From positions 124,001-188,000 of the forward strand of contig DATJYO010000036.1 in assembly GCA_035499555.1 (NCBI GenBank): a DNA stretch of 64,000 nucleotides. The letters are read 5' to 3'. Both the position numbers and the translations under genes were made by a program. Source of the stretch: Bog-159 sp035499555. Lineage in GTDB: Bacteria; Acidobacteriota; Terriglobia; Bryobacterales; Bryobacteraceae. How positions within the stretch are numbered: the stretch's first letter is position 1; each line of letters opens with the position of its first letter. Shown piece after piece: positions 45,965 through 54,046 of the stretch. The notes below the pieces were generated by a model. The model saw nothing but the letters and a program-made list of their open reading frames with translations, ran no database searches and was not told the origin of the DNA.

Positions 45965-46685
45965 GCGCGTCGTCGATGCCTTTCGAAATCTCTTCCACCG
46001 GGAACGTCTCGATGAACGCCCGCCCGTTCACGAACACGGTGGGCGTGTGCACCACGCCGCGCGATACCCCCTCCTGGTAGTCCTGGTCTACCAGGGCAGC
46101 GTAGCGCGGATTCGAAAGCGCCTGCACCGCCGTGCCCGGCGCGATGCCGTGCGCCTGCGCGAAAGCGATCAGCCGTTGATTGAAGCTGGAGTCCGTGGTC
46201 ACCTCCTGGCTGGCCATGATGTAGCGCCGGAATTCCAGGCCCATCGCCGGGTTCTGCGCCGCGAAGAAGCGCGCCGCGATCGCCGCCCGCCGCGCCCAGA
46301 CGTGCTTCGCCAGCGGAAAATCGTGATGCACGAACGCCACCCGGTTTCCGTACTTGGGCAGCAGGTCCTGGTCCAGCATGCGCCGGAACGCGGCGCAATC
46401 CGAGCATTGCAGATCCTCGTAGATGATCGCGCGCACCCGGCTGTCCGCCCGGCCTTCGACCGCCGCCTGCGGATCGGCCGCCGCGGCGCCCGCCGGCGCG
46501 GTGAACTCCAGTCCGGTCACATCCGTGACGTCGTAGGTCTTGGTCGAGTCTTCCACTTGCATGTTGATCGTCCGGGCCGTGCCGCCCAGGTAGGTGCCGT
46601 GCACCACCTGCCCGCTGCGAAGCGTCAGTGTATCCGCCGGGCATGCCGCGGCGCAAACCAGGGCGATCGGGATCGCAAAACGCAT
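45948..46685 (-). CDS. Periplasmic DsbA-like thioredoxin-fold protein
   Basis: A 245-residue exported protein. After a signal peptide (residues 1-17) comes a ~45-residue beta-rich segment (LTLRSGQVVHGTYLGGTARTI ... TDVTGLEF) of a kind often seen at the N terminus of acidobacterial secreted proteins. Then a DsbA/thioredoxin-fold domain (~85-240) follows with active site CSDC at residues 94-97 and the cis-proline region HTPTVFVNGR. It is likely a disulfide oxidoreductase. The ATG at 46685 is chosen for the signal peptide. It is divergent from the cytochrome c gene by 43 bp; a role in cytochrome or quinoprotein maturation is possible. Confidence 0.82.
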   Translation of the reverse strand: MRFAIPIALVCAAACPADTLTLRSGQVVHGTYLGGTARTINMQVEDSTKTYDVTDVTGLEFTAPAGAAAADPQAAVEGRADSRVRAIIYEDLQCSDCAAFRRMLDQDLLPKYGNRVAFVHHDFPLAKHVWARRAAIAARFFAAQNPAMGLEFRRYIMASQEVTTDSSFNQRLIAFAQAHGIAPGTAVQALSNPRYAALVDQDYQEGVSRGVVHTPTVFVNGRAFIETFPVEEISKGIDDALAAAH

Positions 46686-46728
46686 AGGAACATTGTGGCA
46701 CCATAAGATAATCACCACAAGATAAGCC

Positions 46729-47469
46729 ATGATCCGCTGCATCCTTTGTATGTCCATCGCCTGCCTCGTCGGGTCCGCCCTCCGCGCGCAGCCGCGCGCG
46801 CCTTCCCGCGAGCAGAAAGAGTTCGCCCAATCCTGCGGCTTCTGCCACGGCGAGGACGCTACCGGCGCCCGCGCCCCCGACCTGGTGCGGTCCCCCCTGG
46901 TGAACCGCGACGCCGGCGGCGACCTGATCGGCCCCGTGATCCGCGGCGGGCGCCCGGACAAAGGCATGCCGGCCTTCTCGCTGCCGGATGACGTGATCAA
47001 AGACATCGTCGCCTATCTGCATCAGCGCGTTGACGAAGCCGCGCGCAGTTCCCACGTGGGCTACGACTATCCGCTGGCGCGCCTGCTCACCGGAAACGCG
47101 GACGCCGGGCGCGCCTATTTCAACGGCCCCGGCCGCTGCGCGTCGTGCCACTCCGTCACCGGCGATCTGGCGGGACTGGCGAAGAAATATCCGCCGCTGG
47201 CATTGATGGAGCATTTACTGGCGCCCCCCGGCGGCGCCGTCACCCTCACCGTAACCACTGCCTCGGGCGAGCGGATCAGCGGCAAACTGGCGCACCTCGA
47301 CGACTTCACCGTGGCCCTGCGCGACGCCTCCGGCTGGTATCGTTCCTGGCCGCGCGGCAAAGTCAAAGTCAGCGTGCAGGATCCCACTGCGTTTCATCGC
47401 GACATGCTCGGTAAGTACACCGACACGGAGATACATGATCTATTTGCCTATCTGGAGAGCCTGCCGTGA
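46729..47469 (+). CDS. Secreted di-heme cytochrome c
   Basis: A 246-residue exported protein with two covalent heme sites: CGFCH at residues 36-40 and CASCH at 137-141. The first domain has the expected distal Met in KGMPAFSLPDD. The second domain is interrupted by a ~60-residue beta-rich insertion (GAVTLTVTTASGERISGKLAHLDDF ... VKVSVQDP) before the terminal helix YTDTEIHDLFAYLESLP, an arrangement seen in cytochromes paired with PQQ dehydrogenases. It overlaps the dehydrogenase gene by 4 bp (GTGA), so it is the likely electron acceptor. Confidence 0.88.
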   Translation: MIRCILCMSIACLVGSALRAQPRAPSREQKEFAQSCGFCHGEDATGARAPDLVRSPLVNRDAGGDLIGPVIRGGRPDKGMPAFSLPDDVIKDIVAYLHQRVDEAARSSHVGYDYPLARLLTGNADAGRAYFNGPGRCASCHSVTGDLAGLAKKYPPLALMEHLLAPPGGAVTLTVTTASGERISGKLAHLDDFTVALRDASGWYRSWPRGKVKVSVQDPTAFHRDMLGKYTDTEIHDLFAYLESLP

Positions 47470-49043
47470 CTGACGCCCTTCTCCTGCGCGGGCTGAAACT
47501 GGCCCCCTTCTTCCTCGCCTGCCTGGCGGCCTGCGCCCAGGGATTGGATCCCGCGGCGCTGCGGCACGCTCCCACGGATACCTGGCCCACTTACAACGGC
47601 GATTACTCCGGCCGCCGCTTCAGCCCCCTCAACCTGATCAACTCCGCCAACGTGCGCTGGTTGACCATGGCTTGGGCCTTCCAGGCCAAATCGCAATCCA
47701 TCAAGTCCACGCCGCTTGAGGTCAACGGCATCCTGTATTTCACCGTTCCCGAGAATATCTGGGCGGTGGACGCGCGTACCGGCCGCCAGGTCTGGCACTT
47801 CCACTACCGCGCCGACGGCGGCGACCGCATCGGCCATCGCGGCGTAGCCATGTGGGGCGACTGGCTGTACTTCGAAACGCCCGACGCCCACCTGCTGAGT
47901 CTGGACGCCAAGGACGGCCGCGTGCGTTGGAACATCGTGCTGGCCGACGTGAAGCTGGGATATTTCGCCACCATGGCGCCGCTGGTGGTGGGCAACCGCG
48001 TGATCGCGGGCGTCTCGGGCGACGCCACCGATATTCCCGGCTTCCTGGTATCCGTCGATCCCGAGACCGGCAAAGAACAATGGCGCTGGTACACGGAGCC
48101 GAAGCCCGGCGAGCCCGGCTCGGAAACCTGGCCACAGAACAGCGACGCCATCACGCACGGCGGCGGCATGACCTGGATGACCGGCACCTACGATCCCGGC
48201 CTCGACCTGCTCTATTGGGGCACCGGCAACCCCAATCCCGTGCTGGCCGGCGACGCGCGCCCCGGCGACAACCTCTATACCTGCTCCATCGTGGCGCTGC
48301 ACCCCGACACCGGCAAACTGGCCTGGTACTTCCAGCCGTCGCCCCACGATACCCACGATTGGGACGCCGTCCAGACCCCCGTCCTGTTCGATGCGGATTT
48401 CAAAGGCCAGCCGCGCAAACTGCTGGCGCAGGCCAGCCGCAATGGCTACTTCTTCGTGCTCGACCGCACCAACGGCCGGCACCTGCTCACGGCGCCCTTC
48501 ATCGAGAATAACTGGGCCTCGGGCATCGACCCGCGCGGCCGTCCCGTGGGCCTCAAAGAGAAAGAGCCGCATGCCGACGGGCGCCTGGTCTTCCCCGGCT
48601 CCGACGGCGCCACCAACTGGATGTCGCCCAGCTTCGATCCCGCGCTGGGCCTGTTCTACGTGGTCGCCCGCCGCGTCTACAGCATCTTCTATTACACGGC
48701 CACCGGCAAGCCCGAAGGATGGGCCGGGCGCGACCATGACCTGTGGGCCGAGTCCACCATACGGGCCATCGACTATCAGACCGGCGCCATCCGCTGGAAT
48801 CACGAACTGGGACCCGGCGAAAGCATCGCCGGAATCCTCAGCACGGCTGGCAACCTGCTGTTCACCGGCGACGCGCAGGGCAACCTGCTGGCGCTCGACG
48901 CCGTCACCGGCCAGACCCTCTGGCACGTCAATGCCGGCGGCTCCATGGAGATGTCGCCCATGACCTATCTGCTCGACGGCCGCCAATACGTGGTGGAAGG
49001 CGTGGACGGCGTCCTGTACGCCTGGGCGCTGCCCGAGAAGTAA
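47466..49043 (+). CDS. PQQ-dependent dehydrogenase (methanol/ethanol type)
   Basis: A periplasmic quinoprotein oxidising an alcohol or sugar-like substrate. 525 residues with a signal peptide, the WPTYNGDYSGRRFSPL opening and an eight-bladed propeller with repeated W-type motifs (GRQVWHFHYRADGG, GRVRWNIVLA, GKEQWRW, GQTLWHVNAGG). It lacks a C-terminal heme domain (no CxxCH), so the separate cytochrome c encoded just upstream with a 4-bp overlap probably takes its electrons. The metal and substrate residues were not assigned. GTG start. Confidence 0.9.
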   Translation: MTDALLLRGLKLAPFFLACLAACAQGLDPAALRHAPTDTWPTYNGDYSGRRFSPLNLINSANVRWLTMAWAFQAKSQSIKSTPLEVNGILYFTVPENIWAVDARTGRQVWHFHYRADGGDRIGHRGVAMWGDWLYFETPDAHLLSLDAKDGRVRWNIVLADVKLGYFATMAPLVVGNRVIAGVSGDATDIPGFLVSVDPETGKEQWRWYTEPKPGEPGSETWPQNSDAITHGGGMTWMTGTYDPGLDLLYWGTGNPNPVLAGDARPGDNLYTCSIVALHPDTGKLAWYFQPSPHDTHDWDAVQTPVLFDADFKGQPRKLLAQASRNGYFFVLDRTNGRHLLTAPFIENNWASGIDPRGRPVGLKEKEPHADGRLVFPGSDGATNWMSPSFDPALGLFYVVARRVYSIFYYTATGKPEGWAGRDHDLWAESTIRAIDYQTGAIRWNHELGPGESIAGILSTAGNLLFTGDAQGNLLALDAVTGQTLWHVNAGGSMEMSPMTYLLDGRQYVVEGVDGVLYAWALPEK

Positions 49044-49304
49044 GTTGCAGGAGCACGATCACTCCGCGCGCCGGAATTTCTTTCGTTTGTTTTCACTGCA
49101 CTAATGGGATCGAAGGCTCTCTTTGCGCTGGACCGCCCTTATCGTATAGGCGAAAGAGGGAGTTCGGTCCATCTGTTTCCTGCCAGGATGACCTGAACGT
49201 CCCACCTAAGAATCCCATCCGCTCCTTCGGGGAGCGTTGCCGCACTACCGCCGGATTCCCTCTATTCATCCACTTCCATCGCGTGGTGTATACTTGCGAT
49301 TATT
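49044..49304. other. Intergenic region with two hairpins
   Basis: No gene is recognised in these ~260 bp. A long-armed hairpin (GGACCG … CGGTCC, about 49130-49174) and a UUCG-type hairpin CGCTCC-ttcgg-GGAGCG (49220-49236) lie upstream of the propeller gene and could form a structured leader. G+C is lower than in the flanking genes. Confidence 0.35.
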
Positions 49305-50252
49305 GTGAGATTCGTAGGGGAACGGAACTCCCACTGGGTCCTCTCTCTCCTCGTCCTGGTAGCCATCGCCATGCAAGCCCGGGGACAGACTCCCGGCCAG
49401 ATCGCCATCCTGCGCTGGTATCCGGCCAATCGAACGGTCACCTTTGCCACCGGTAAGGCGCCCGCCGGCCTGGCCTTCGACGGCACTTACGTCTGGATCG
49501 CCAATGCCTACGGCAACACCGTCACCCGGCTGCGTGCCAGCGACGGCAACCTGGCCGGCACTTATCCCGTCGGCGATTGGCCCTGCGGCGTGGCCTTTGA
49601 CGGCGCGCATATCTGGGTCGCCAACGAAACCAGCAACAACATATCCGAGCTGCGCGCCAGCGACGGCACCCTCCTCGCGACTTATAGCACCGGAGTCACT
49701 CCCACCGGCGTGGCCTTCGACGGGTCGGACATCTGGGTCGCCAATTCCAGCAGCGGCACGGTCATAAAGCTATCCCCGGCCGGCGGCGCCATCCTGGCAA
49801 CCGTCCCCGTTGCCTACGGGCCGCGCGGGCTGGCCTTCGACGGCGCCCATATCTGGGTGACGAGTTACGGCAGTAACTTCGTCACTAAGATCCGCGCCTC
49901 CGATGCCTCCGTGCTGGGGACTTACACCGTCGGTGCTTATCCCGTGGCCGTGGCCTTCGATGGCAGCAACATCTGGACGGCCAACAGCCGCGACAATACC
50001 GTTACCAGGCTGTCGCTGGCCGGCGCCGTAATCGGTACTTACACCGTCGGCACGCAGCCGTACGGGCTGGTCTACGACGGCGCGAATATTTGGGTGGCCA
50101 ACGCCGGCAGCAATAACGTCACCAAGCTGCGGGCGGCCGACGGCCGCCTGCTGGGCGCCTTTCCGGCCGGCAGTCAGCCCTGGGCGGCGGCCTTCGACGG
50201 CGCCAATATCTGGGTCACTAATTTTTCGAGTAATACGGTCTCAAAGATGTAG
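49305..50252 (+). CDS. Secreted YncE-like beta-propeller repeat protein
   Basis: A 315-residue exported protein with a signal peptide (~residues 10-28) and about seven consecutive ~42-residue repeats of the form G..P.GVAFDGA.IWVAN..SN.VTKLRASDG..LGTY.VG. The repeats form a complete seven-bladed propeller of the YncE/NHL kind. No catalytic residue is evident; binding or scaffolding is likely. It starts with GTG at 49305. It precedes another repeat-rich secreted protein by 15 bp on the same strand, suggesting an operon. Confidence 0.82.
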   Translation: MRFVGERNSHWVLSLLVLVAIAMQARGQTPGQIAILRWYPANRTVTFATGKAPAGLAFDGTYVWIANAYGNTVTRLRASDGNLAGTYPVGDWPCGVAFDGAHIWVANETSNNISELRASDGTLLATYSTGVTPTGVAFDGSDIWVANSSSGTVIKLSPAGGAILATVPVAYGPRGLAFDGAHIWVTSYGSNFVTKIRASDASVLGTYTVGAYPVAVAFDGSNIWTANSRDNTVTRLSLAGAVIGTYTVGTQPYGLVYDGANIWVANAGSNNVTKLRAADGRLLGAFPAGSQPWAAAFDGANIWVTNFSSNTVSKM

Positions 50253-50267
50253 CGAGGAAGAAACATT

Positions 50268-52826
50268 ATGATAGCGGTCCTCTTCAAATCCGCGCGCGGG
50301 GCCATTCTGGTGGCAGTCGCGCTCCTGGGGTGCGTGGCTCCGGCAGCCGCGCAATACGTCTTCGGGAAATACAATATCCAGACCGGCCGCAATCCGCTGG
50401 GTGTCTCGATTGCCGAGCCGCTCACCGCCTGCATATCGCAGCCCGGCGTCGTCTCCTCTCACGGTATCCTGCCCGCCGCCGCGAGTACCGACGCTCCGGG
50501 AATCGGAAACGGCAATAAGGACGACAATACTTTCGACGGCGATGACGAGGATCCCGATGACGATGGCGAGTTTGATACTACCGTCACATTGACCGGCACA
50601 CAAGGTCCTAAGTATTCCATCTATCTCGATGTGAATCACGACTGTCTGCTGGATATCGTGCTGTGGAGCGACACCCAGAACATCGTCAACGTCTATCTCA
50701 ATAACGGCGACGGCACTTACACCATCAGCCAGACACTGACCGGTCAGGGCGGATTCAAGTACGGCGGCATCGCTTCCGGAGACTTCAACAAGGACGGCAA
50801 CCCCGACCTGGTGATGACCAACAGCGACAGCAAATCCGTCTCGGTTTTCCTGGGTAAGGGCGATGGAACGTTCACCTTGGCGTCCTCCCCCGCTGTCGGC
50901 AACAACCCGGATTCGGTGGCCTCCGGCGACTTCAATAACGACGGCAACCTGGATATCGTGGCGTCGAACGGTGCGGATAACACCGTTTCGGTGCTGCTGG
51001 GCAACGGCGATGGCACGTTTACCCTGAAATCCACGCCCATGGTCGGCGCCTTCCCCATCTGCGTGGTGGTGGCCGATTTCAACGGCGATGGAAAGCCCGA
51101 CGTGGCCACCGCCAATCTGTCGGACGGCACCGTGTCCGTCCTGCTGGGTACCGGTGACGGGACGTTTACGCTGAAGTCATCGCCCACCGCCGGCCCGGCG
51201 CCCACCTGGCTGAGCGCCGGGGACCTCAACGGCGATAAGAAGATCGATCTCGTCACGGCCAACAATAACAACAACACCATCGGCGTCCTGCTCGGCAACG
51301 GGAACGGTACCTTTACGGCTTCGAGCGGCCTGACCGTCGGCACCGCCGGTGTCAATGCCCAGGATGTGTCTGAAGTTCACCTGGCGGATTTCAATCTGGA
51401 TGGAAACCTGGATCTGGTCTTCGCCAACAGTTACAGTGACAACCTGTCGGTGCTGCTCGGCAACGGCGACGGGACCTTTGGCAGCGGTTCCGTCACCTCC
51501 ACCGGACTTTACCCGGTCTCGGTCGCCGCCGCGGATTTCGATGGCGACGGTAACCAGGACCTCGTCGTGGTGAACGATCACAGCAATACGGCATCCGTGC
51601 TGCTGGGCGACGGCAAAGGAAACTTCACCTTGAAATCCAGTCCCTCCGTCGGAATCCAGCCGTGGGGCGTAGCTACCGGCGATTTCAACGGCGACGGCAA
51701 AATGGATTTCGTGGTCACCGATAACTACAACAATCCATCGCTGCTGTACGTCATGCTGGGCAATGGCGACGGCACCTTCACCCTGGGATCCACGCCCGGC
51801 GTCAGCGGCGGTCCCGTCGCGGTGGCCGTAGGCGACTTCAACGGCGACAGGATCTCCGACCTCGCCGTGGCCAGCCATACCTCTCCCGGCGTCACCATTT
51901 TGCTGGGCAACGGCGACGGCACCTTTTCCGCCGGAACCACTCTCACCGGTTTCACGCTGGCCAATTCCATCGCCCTGGGCGATTTCAATCGCGACGGCCG
52001 GCTGGATATGGCCGTGGCGGACAACGGCCAGTTCGTCAATCAGGTGCGCCTCTACTACGGCAAAGGCAACGGGACGTTTGTCGCCGGGCCGGCCATCGCC
52101 GGCACCGGTTACACCACCGCCGTGGCGGCCGGCGACTTCAACGGCGACAAGAAACTGGATCTGGCCATTATGGACTTTGCCGAATCCACTGTCTCCATCG
52201 CGTTGGGAAAAGGCAACGGCGCCTTCCAGCCGATCCGGAGCTTTGCCACCGGCGAAAACCCACAGGCCATGGCGCTCGGCGATTTCAATAATGATGGCAA
52301 GCTGGATGCGGCCACCGCCAGCAGCTACAGTTCCGTTTCCATCGTTCCCGGCAACGGCGACGGTACGCTCGGCACGCACATGGGTTTCGCCATCGCGCCC
52401 GGATCGGAACCCGCCGGCTTGGCCGCCGCCGCGTTCACCAGGAACGGCGGGCTGGGTGTGGCGGTCACCAGCACGGCCCTCAACGCGGTGACGGTTCTGG
52501 TCAATAATCCGTTCGTCTTCCTCTCCCGCAACACTGTGGCTTTCGGCCAGCAGGCCACCGGCACCTCCAGCCCGCCCCAGACCATCACAGTCGATAATGC
52601 GGGCGCCGCCACCCTGCACATCGGTTCCATACGGCTGGTGGGCAAGGATCCCGGCGACTTCTCGAAAACCACCACCTGCGGCGCCAACCTGAACACCGGG
52701 GGCCAATGCACCGTCACGGTGACCTTCACCCCGGCCCAAACCGGAACCCGCAGCGCCGGCTTGGCAATTATCGACTCTGCCAAGGGAAGTCCGCAGATCG
52801 TCTCTCTGAGCGGCCGGGGCACGTAA
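50268..52826 (+). CDS. Secreted FG-GAP/VCBS repeat protein with C-terminal choice-of-anchor-D domain
   Basis: An 852-residue exported protein. After the signal peptide and an acidic segment (DDNTFDGDDEDPDDDGE, ~85-100) come about eleven ~50-residue FG-GAP repeats (GDFNNDGNLDIV … VLLGNGDGTFTLKSSP), each with a calcium-binding D.N.DG.xD loop. The last ~105 residues (LSRNTVAFGQQATGTSSPPQTITV ... GQCTVTVTFTPAQTG) form an Ig-like ASH/choice-of-anchor-D domain. It is likely a calcium-stabilised surface propeller. Function unknown; AGGAAG precedes the ATG. Confidence 0.88.
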   Translation: MIAVLFKSARGAILVAVALLGCVAPAAAQYVFGKYNIQTGRNPLGVSIAEPLTACISQPGVVSSHGILPAAASTDAPGIGNGNKDDNTFDGDDEDPDDDGEFDTTVTLTGTQGPKYSIYLDVNHDCLLDIVLWSDTQNIVNVYLNNGDGTYTISQTLTGQGGFKYGGIASGDFNKDGNPDLVMTNSDSKSVSVFLGKGDGTFTLASSPAVGNNPDSVASGDFNNDGNLDIVASNGADNTVSVLLGNGDGTFTLKSTPMVGAFPICVVVADFNGDGKPDVATANLSDGTVSVLLGTGDGTFTLKSSPTAGPAPTWLSAGDLNGDKKIDLVTANNNNNTIGVLLGNGNGTFTASSGLTVGTAGVNAQDVSEVHLADFNLDGNLDLVFANSYSDNLSVLLGNGDGTFGSGSVTSTGLYPVSVAAADFDGDGNQDLVVVNDHSNTASVLLGDGKGNFTLKSSPSVGIQPWGVATGDFNGDGKMDFVVTDNYNNPSLLYVMLGNGDGTFTLGSTPGVSGGPVAVAVGDFNGDRISDLAVASHTSPGVTILLGNGDGTFSAGTTLTGFTLANSIALGDFNRDGRLDMAVADNGQFVNQVRLYYGKGNGTFVAGPAIAGTGYTTAVAAGDFNGDKKLDLAIMDFAESTVSIALGKGNGAFQPIRSFATGENPQAMALGDFNNDGKLDAATASSYSSVSIVPGNGDGTLGTHMGFAIAPGSEPAGLAAAAFTRNGGLGVAVTSTALNAVTVLVNNPFVFLSRNTVAFGQQATGTSSPPQTITVDNAGAATLHIGSIRLVGKDPGDFSKTTTCGANLNTGGQCTVTVTFTPAQTGTRSAGLAIIDSAKGSPQIVSLSGRGT

Positions 52827-52941
52827 GACCGGTTTCTGTAGATCAATCCATCGCTATGGCCTCGGCCCGCCCGCCGGACTGCTGATATTCTCAACAGCCA
52901 GCCGCCGCGCAAAAATTCTCTAAATTTCTTTTCAAAAGTGC

Positions 52942-52970
52942 TGGACAAACAGATCTGAAACAGCTATATT
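52942..52970 (+). promoter_or_regulatory. Promoter of small RNA copy 1
   Basis: TGGACA (52942-52947), 17-bp spacer, TATATT (52965-52970). The predicted transcription start is near 52977. The same architecture recurs in copy 2. Confidence 0.65.
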
Positions 52971-52976
52971 GAGATT

Positions 52977-53067
52977 AATACAGACAGCATCCCTGGCGGC
53001 GAGTCCCCTCCCGTCGCCAACCCTCTGAGTGCATGGCCCCGGATACCCAGCCGGGGCCTTAATTTTT
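52977..53067 (+). ncRNA. Candidate small RNA, copy 1 (~90 nt)
   Basis: The transcript is predicted from promoter to terminator. It contains a hairpin GGCGGCG / CGTCGCC with a C-rich loop (AGTCCCCTCC), enclosed by a short GCAT/GTGC helix with unpaired CCCT segments on both sides, followed by the terminator hairpin at 53035-53058 and TTAATTTTT. Relative to copy 2 one stem C is U, turning a G-C pair into G-U and keeping the helix. The loop is complementary to Shine-Dalgarno sequences (GGAGGGG). No known family was recognised. Confidence 0.65.
53035..53067 (+). terminator. Intrinsic terminator of small RNA copy 1
   Basis: GGCCCCGG (53035-53042), 8-nt loop, CCGGGGCC (53051-53058), then TTAATTTTT. 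This is a strong 8-bp GC stem. Confidence 0.85.
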
Positions 53068-53103
53068 GGTAAAGAAAAAATCTCGTACTCCGGCAAAAAT
53101 TAC

Positions 53104-53132
53104 TGGACAATCAGATCCGGAAATGATACATT
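53104..53132 (+). promoter_or_regulatory. Promoter of small RNA copy 2
   Basis: TGGACA (53104-53109), 17-bp spacer, TACATT (53127-53132). The spacer differs from copy 1 at several positions, while the hexamers and the spacing are conserved apart from one -10 base. Confidence 0.65.
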
Positions 53133-53138
53133 GTAGTC

Positions 53139-53231
53139 AATACAGACAGCATCCCTGGCGGCGAGTCCCCTCCCGCCGCCAACCCTCTGAGTGCAAGGCC
53201 CCGGTTACCCAGCCGGGGCCTATCTCTTTTT
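53139..53231 (+). ncRNA. Candidate small RNA, copy 2 (~90 nt)
   Basis: Same layout as copy 1: hairpin GGCGGCG / CGCCGCC (perfect 7 bp) with loop AGTCCCCTCC, flanking CCCT segments and terminator hairpin 53197-53220. It ends about 20 bp before the stop codon of the convergent tyrosine kinase gene, so its terminator may serve that boundary too. Confidence 0.65.
53197..53231 (+). terminator. Intrinsic terminator of small RNA copy 2
   Basis: GGCCCCGG (53197-53204), loop TTACCCAG, CCGGGGCC (53213-53220), then TATCTCTTTTT. Confidence 0.85.
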
Positions 53232-53251
53232 GGGCGTCTCCCGCGTGCCGC

Positions 53252-54046
53252 TCAGTGCTCGGGATAAGGGTATGGATACCGTCCGTAGCGTTTGTACAGG
53301 AACCAGTCTTCCGCGCAGTTGACCAGCACGCCCGTCAGTTTCCCCGTCGCGTGGACCCTCCGCAGCGCCGCCAGGCATAGGTCCCGGTCCGAGTGATCCG
53401 GCCGCACCACGAAGATCACCCCGTCGGCCACCGCCTGCACCAGGTCGTAATCGGTTACCGCCGCGATCGGCGGCGTGTCGATCAGCACGAAGCGAAAGCT
53501 GGCCCGGGCCTGCGCGCACACCTGCTGCCACCGCGCCGAATCCAGCAACTCGGCCGGATTGCGCCGCGCCGTCCCTGCCGGCAACACGTACAAGTTGGGG
53601 AACTGCGCCGTGCGCAGGATGGCGTCCTCCAGCTTGCAGTCCTTTTCGAGCATGTCGGCCAGTCCCGGCTCCGGCGGCAGGCCCAGCGTGCGCGCCAGCG
53701 TCGGATTCCGCAGATCGGCGTCGATCAGCAGGACCGTCGTATCGCCCTTCATCGCCAGCGCCGCCGCCGTGTTCACCGCGGACAGCGTCTTGCCGTCGCC
53801 CGCCCCGCTGCTCGACACCACCAGGATGCGCGGCGCGTCCGGATGCTGCAACAGATTCGTGCGCACGGCGCGATACTGCTCGCCGGCCCGGGATCTGCCG
53901 TCGTCGTACGGCAGCAGCGGCGACGACTCCGAGATCTGGATCGGCGCTACCCGGATGGATGCGTCCGCCGCCTGCGCTACCTTCTCGGGCGCGGCATCCG
54001 GAATGAGACCCGCTTTGTTGTCCAGAGCTTGAAAGATGGTGCTCAT
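53252..54046 (-). CDS. Polysaccharide-locus tyrosine kinase (CpsD/XrtA-associated BY-kinase)
   Basis: A cytoplasmic BY-type tyrosine autokinase of 264 residues that would control exopolysaccharide polymerisation with the Wzz-like protein two genes away. Walker A is SSGAGDGKTLSA (79-90), Walker A' VLLIDADLRNPT, Walker B FVLIDTPPI, and the C terminus is the autophosphorylated tyrosine cluster YKRYGRYPYPYPEH. The ATG at 54046 overlaps the ATPase gene by 4 bp; the longer open frame is antisense-like. With the next two genes it forms the trio found in XrtA/PEP-CTERM exopolysaccharide loci. Confidence 0.9.
   Translation of the reverse strand: MSTIFQALDNKAGLIPDAAPEKVAQAADASIRVAPIQISESSPLLPYDDGRSRAGEQYRAVRTNLLQHPDAPRILVVSSSGAGDGKTLSAVNTAAALAMKGDTTVLLIDADLRNPTLARTLGLPPEPGLADMLEKDCKLEDAILRTAQFPNLYVLPAGTARRNPAELLDSARWQQVCAQARASFRFVLIDTPPIAAVTDYDLVQAVADGVIFVVRPDHSDRDLCLAALRRVHATGKLTGVLVNCAEDWFLYKRYGRYPYPYPEH

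Larger units (their letters stand above)
52942..53231 (+). repeat. Tandem duplication of a 162-bp unit, each copy a small RNA gene
   Basis: Two copies begin at 52942 and 53104, offset by 162 bp. The core (ATACAGACAGCATCCCTGGC ... CCGGGGCC) is nearly identical; differences cluster in the promoter spacer, terminator loop and T-tract. The copies lie between convergent genes (FG-GAP protein and tyrosine kinase) and contain no reading frame of note. Confidence 0.85.

Noticed and set aside
49305..52826. Regularly spaced repeats that could suggest a CRISPR array
   Set aside because: The repeats are in-frame protein repeats (~42 and ~50 codons) with degenerate DNA, not identical short repeats with unique spacers.
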